DNA from: Actinophytocola gossypii
GTDB taxonomy: Bacteria > Actinomycetota > Actinomycetes > Mycobacteriales > Pseudonocardiaceae
Direction of reading: 5' to 3'
Assembly: GCF_025165815.1 (NCBI RefSeq)
Contig: NZ_JAFFZE010000009.1
Span: 62,001 to 126,000, forward strand
Length of the DNA: 64,000 bases
The position numbers and the translations under genes were made by a program. How positions within the stretch are numbered: position 1 is the stretch's first letter; each line of letters begins with the position of its first letter. A model generated the notes under the pieces. It worked only from the letters and a program-made list of their open reading frames with translations, did no database searches and was not told the DNA's origin. Shown piece by piece: positions 61,328 to 64,000 of the stretch.

Positions 61328-61978
61328 ATGATCGACGCGACACACCAGATCAACTCCGTGCGCCGAGAGGTCGGCTCGCGGGTGCTCGACGCGGGCGAGG
61401 CGCGCGTCGTCACCATCAGCCAGACCTACGACACGGACCAGAACGACCTGTGGGACGCGGTGACCAGCGCGGAGCGGCTCCCGCGCTGGTTCCTCCCGGT
61501 GTCCGGCGAACTCCGGGTGGGCGGCCGTTACCAGCTGGAAGGCAACGCCGGCGGCACCGTGGAGCGTTGCGATCCGCCCAAGAGCTTCTTCGCCACCTGG
61601 GAGTACGGCGGCGAGGTCAGCTGGATCGACGTCCGCGTCCTGCCCGAGGCGGACGGCCGGGCCCGGCTGGAGTTGGACCACATCTCCCACGTCGACGACG
61701 ACCGGTGGGCCGAGTTCGGGCCGGGAGCGGTCGGCGTCGGCTGGGACGGCGCCCTGCTCGGCCTCGCCCTGCACGTCAGCGGCGGCCCCGCCATCGACCC
61801 GGACGAGGTCATGGCGTGGCAGACCTCCGAAGCGAACCACGAGTTCATGAGGTCGAGCAACGAGTGCTGGTACGAGGCCAACGTGGCGGCCGGCGCGGAC
61901 CCGGTGGCCGCTCGCGAGGCGGCCGACCGCACCATCGCGGCCTTCACCGCACCCCCGGAGCCCCCGCCCGGGTCCTGA
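61328..61978 (+). CDS. SRPBCC (AHSA1-like) domain protein
   Basis: A 216-residue helix-grip protein. The START/AHSA1 pattern is clear: ISQTYDTDQNDLWDAVTSAERLPRWFLPVSGELRVGGRYQLEGNAGG, and FFATWEYGGEVSWIDVRV. Such proteins bind hydrophobic ligands; several are paired with ArsR regulators, but none lies next to it here. ATG 61328 has GAGGAGAG upstream, and the strong promoter just before it suggests appreciable expression. Confidence 0.87.
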   Translation: MIDATHQINSVRREVGSRVLDAGEARVVTISQTYDTDQNDLWDAVTSAERLPRWFLPVSGELRVGGRYQLEGNAGGTVERCDPPKSFFATWEYGGEVSWIDVRVLPEADGRARLELDHISHVDDDRWAEFGPGAVGVGWDGALLGLALHVSGGPAIDPDEVMAWQTSEANHEFMRSSNECWYEANVAAGADPVAAREAADRTIAAFTAPPEPPPGS

Positions 61979-62011
61979 TCCTCGGTCCGGGCGACCTTGA
62001 TTGACACCGCA

Positions 62012-62027
62012 TCGAACGTGTGTTCGA
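62012..62027. promoter_or_regulatory. perfect LexA (SOS) box
   Basis: TCGAAC-GTGT-GTTCGA is an exact match to the actinobacterial LexA operator TCGAAC-N4-GTTCGA. It lies nine bases before the GTG start of the radical SAM gene. TTGACA at 62001-62006 and TCGACT at 62024-62029 (17-base spacer) would place the box over the promoter and the transcription start at the start codon. Confidence 0.85.
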
Positions 62028-62035
62028 CTGTGTTC

Positions 62036-63961
62036 GTGCGATGGGAAAGCCAGCGGGTAGACCAGCAACGACAGCAGACCCTGCCCGGGCTGCCGGGTCT
62101 CGTGCGCAGTGTGGAGACCCCGGAGTTCGCCGGCATGGTCTTCCACGAGGTGCACGCGAGATCGGTGCTGAACAAGGTTCCCGGGCAGTCGCCGATGCCC
62201 TTCCGGTGGACGATCAACCCCTACCGGGGCTGCGGTCACGCCTGCCGGTACTGCCTCGCCGGCGACACGCCGATCCTGCTGGCCGACGGACGCACGCGGC
62301 CGCTCGCCGACCTCTCGGTAGGCGACGAGATCTACGGCACCGAGCGGCAGGGCAGCCGCCGCCGGTACGTCACCACTCGAGTGCTCGCGCACTGGTCCAC
62401 CGTCAAGCCCGCCTACCGGCTCACCCTCCGCGACGGCACCCGGCTGATCGCCAGCGGCGACCACCGGTTCCTCACCGACCGCGGCTGGCGACACGTCGCG
62501 GCGAGTGCCGAACGACGACGGCGCGCGGTGCTCGCCACCGGGGACAAACTCGTTGGCACCGGCGGGTTCGCCTCGGCGCCGAAGGGCAGGGTGGAGTACC
62601 GGTGCGGGTACCTGGCCGGCATCGCGGCCGCGTTCGCGGAGCCGACCGACCAGCGGGTGCTCGGCCGGGCTCGGGAGTACCTGACCGGACCGGAGTCCAT
62701 CAGCCTGCCGGTCGAACGGCCGCTCGTGCCGAGCGAGGAGTGGCACAAGGGATACCTGGCCGGCGTGTTCGACGTGGACGGTGAGTTCGCCCGAGGTCAC
62801 CTCCAGGTGGCCAGGACGAACCGCGCGAACGTCAGCGGGATCTGCGACGCGTTGCTGCGGTTGGACTTCCGGTTCGCGCTGGAGGACCTGGGGCACCGCA
62901 GCGGCGTGCAGCGGATCCGGCTGTCCGGCGGGCTCGCCGAGCACCTGCGGTTCCTGCACACGGTCGACCCGGCGCGCACCGGCCAGGGTGAACTGTCGGG
63001 CGTCGCCGTCCGGGGCGCCGAGCGACTGGGCGTCGAGACCGTGGAGCCCCTCGGGTTGGAGCTGCCGCTGTTCGACATCACCACCGGCACCGGCGACTTC
63101 ATCGCGAACGGGGTGGTGAGCCACAACTGCTTCGCCAGGAACTCGCACACCTACCTCGACCTGGACTCCGGCGAGGACTTCGACAACCAGGTCGTGGTCA
63201 AGGTGAACGCGGTCGAGGTGCTGACGGCGCAGCTCCGTTCCCCGCGCTGGACCCGCGAGCACGTGGCGATGGGCACCAACACCGACCCGTACCAACGGGC
63301 GGAGGGCCGGTACCGCCTGATGCCGGGCATCATCCGCGCGTTGGCCGACAGCGGCACCCCGTTCAACATCCTCACCAAGGGCACCGTGCTCTCCCGTGAC
63401 CTTCCGCTGCTGCGGGAGGTGAGCGCCGACGTCCCGGTCGGGCTCGGCGTCTCGATCGCGCTGATCGACCGGGAACTCCAGCGCAGCCTCGAACCGGGCA
63501 CGGCGAGCCCGCAGGCCCGCCTGGAGCTGGTCCGCAAGATCGTCGACGCCGGCCTGCCGTGCGGTGTGTTCGTCGCGCCAGTGCTTCCCGGTCTCACCGA
63601 CTCGATCGACCAACTCGACGCACTGCTGGCGGCGATCGCCGACACCGGGGCGACGGGAGTGACCGTGCTGCCCCTGCACCTGCGTCCCGGGGCGAGGGAG
63701 TGGTTCGCGGCGTGGCTGGTTCGCGAGCACCCGGAACTGGTGCCGAGCTACCGCCAGATCTACGCCAGAGGCGCCAACGCGGACGTCCGGTACCGCCGCT
63801 GGCTGGGGCGGCGCGTCGGCCCCCTGTTACGGCGGTACGACCTGGCCCCCAAGGAAGCCCGACCGGCGCGAGCGGAGGACCCGACCTGGCCGGAGGGCAG
63901 CCTCGCCTCGATTCCCGAGCAGGCCGCCCCGGTCCGACAGGAGCAGCTGGAACTCCTCTGA
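62036..63961 (+). CDS. Rv2578c-family radical SAM protein containing an intein
   Basis: A 641-residue precursor of which 349 residues form the mature protein after splicing. The N-extein (1-72) has NPYRGCGHACRY with Cys66 and Cys70. The C-extein starts at Cys365 (CFARNSHTYLDLDSGEDFDNQVVVKVN), completing the CxxxCxxC cluster, followed by GTNTDPYQRAEGRYRLM and a TIM-barrel-like SAM domain. The family, known from M. tuberculosis Rv2578c, has no defined reaction; it resembles spore photoproduct lyase-type DNA repair proteins. GTG 62036 fits the family start and lies just behind a LexA box, supporting a DNA-damage role. TTG 61997 would start before the box and is rejected. Confidence 0.93.
   Translation: MRWESQRVDQQRQQTLPGLPGLVRSVETPEFAGMVFHEVHARSVLNKVPGQSPMPFRWTINPYRGCGHACRYCLAGDTPILLADGRTRPLADLSVGDEIYGTERQGSRRRYVTTRVLAHWSTVKPAYRLTLRDGTRLIASGDHRFLTDRGWRHVAASAERRRRAVLATGDKLVGTGGFASAPKGRVEYRCGYLAGIAAAFAEPTDQRVLGRAREYLTGPESISLPVERPLVPSEEWHKGYLAGVFDVDGEFARGHLQVARTNRANVSGICDALLRLDFRFALEDLGHRSGVQRIRLSGGLAEHLRFLHTVDPARTGQGELSGVAVRGAERLGVETVEPLGLELPLFDITTGTGDFIANGVVSHNCFARNSHTYLDLDSGEDFDNQVVVKVNAVEVLTAQLRSPRWTREHVAMGTNTDPYQRAEGRYRLMPGIIRALADSGTPFNILTKGTVLSRDLPLLREVSADVPVGLGVSIALIDRELQRSLEPGTASPQARLELVRKIVDAGLPCGVFVAPVLPGLTDSIDQLDALLAAIADTGATGVTVLPLHLRPGAREWFAAWLVREHPELVPSYRQIYARGANADVRYRRWLGRRVGPLLRRYDLAPKEARPARAEDPTWPEGSLASIPEQAAPVRQEQLELL
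62252..63127 (+). mobile_element. intein within the radical SAM iron-sulfur motif
   Basis: A 292-residue intein (precursor residues 73-364). Block A starts with Cys1 (CLAGDTPILLADG), block B holds LIASGDHRFLTDRGW with the conserved His, and the C-terminal blocks read PLFDITTGTGDFIANGVVSHN before Cys+1. It is inserted directly before the third cluster cysteine. The central part resembles a LAGLIDADG endonuclease: GYLAGVFDVDGEF keeps its acidic residue but the first motif (GYLAGIAAAFAEP) has lost it, so homing activity is probably gone while splicing residues are intact. Confidence 0.92.
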
Positions 63962-64000
63962 CCGACCGGTTCGCGCTGGGCGGAACGCCGCGGCGGGCTG
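63962..64000. other. right edge of window, no feature
   Basis: Thirty-nine bases after the radical SAM stop codon, with no gene start, hairpin or promoter that I can support. Confidence 0.5.

Noticed and set aside
61997-62035. TTG at 61997 as start of the radical SAM protein
   Set aside because: It would place the LexA box and promoter elements inside the gene and add 13 residues not seen in the family; GTG 62036 fits both.

Overview
The window is very GC-rich, with GTG as a common start codon, many head-to-tail genes overlapping by 4 nt, and a backbone running thrS - HIT - pgsA - PIM acyltransferase - pimA - Nudix - pdxS - pdxT - yebC - ruvCAB - yajC - secDF - apt - rel - cyclophilin. That order, together with phosphatidylinositol mannoside genes, matches the Mycobacterium tuberculosis Rv2614c-Rv2582 neighbourhood. 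The accessory genes (SARP regulator, STAND/NB-ARC regulator, ABC sugar uptake, PQQ cluster) suggest a filamentous Pseudonocardiaceae-type actinomycete. The genus cannot be fixed from the sequence alone.

Layout. 1-7.9 kb: LysR regulator, STAS-GAF-ANTAR regulator, alr-ddl pair for D-Ala-D-Ala, membrane acyltransferase, two LuxR-type regulators with degenerate receivers, DinB protein, tRNA-Val(CAC). 8-10.4 kb: divergent secreted LVIVD protein and DUF305 lipoprotein sharing an intergenic inverted repeat. 10.4-24.4 kb: translation, PIM and PLP backbone, interrupted by yceI/marR, an EF-G paralogue (fusA2) and an XRE-cupin regulator with azlCD. 24.4-36.1 kb: accessory block (SARP regulator, lipoprotein, DUF4262, metallophosphoesterase, and a LacI-controlled ABC importer with a secreted beta-glucan-type hydrolase). 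36.2-49.1 kb: ruvCAB, yajC-secDF-apt, DOPA-dioxygenase-like gene, rel, a squalene-cyclase-fold protein, AraC regulator and two cyclophilins. 49.3-57.4 kb: STAND regulator, nucleoside hydrolase, LOG protein, GGDEF protein with an altered active-site motif, MBL hydrolase, two membrane proteins. 57.5-61.2 kb: complete PQQ biosynthesis cluster in the order pqqA-C-D-E-B followed by idi. 61.3-64 kb: SRPBCC protein, then an Rv2578c-type radical SAM gene that carries an intein exactly inside its iron-sulfur motif and lies under a perfect LexA box.

Regulatory DNA is unusually readable here. A TTGA-N4-TCAA operator array between yceI and marR recurs in front of the dioxygenase gene 30 kb away. Paired CGTTCG-N6-CGAAC sites flank the XRE/azlC start. 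A LacI-type palindrome precedes lacI. LexA-type boxes precede ruvC and the radical SAM gene. Several genes have a TANNNT-like hexamer exactly six nucleotides before the start codon, which suggests leaderless mRNAs. All functional assignments are by recognition of families and motifs; no database search was run.
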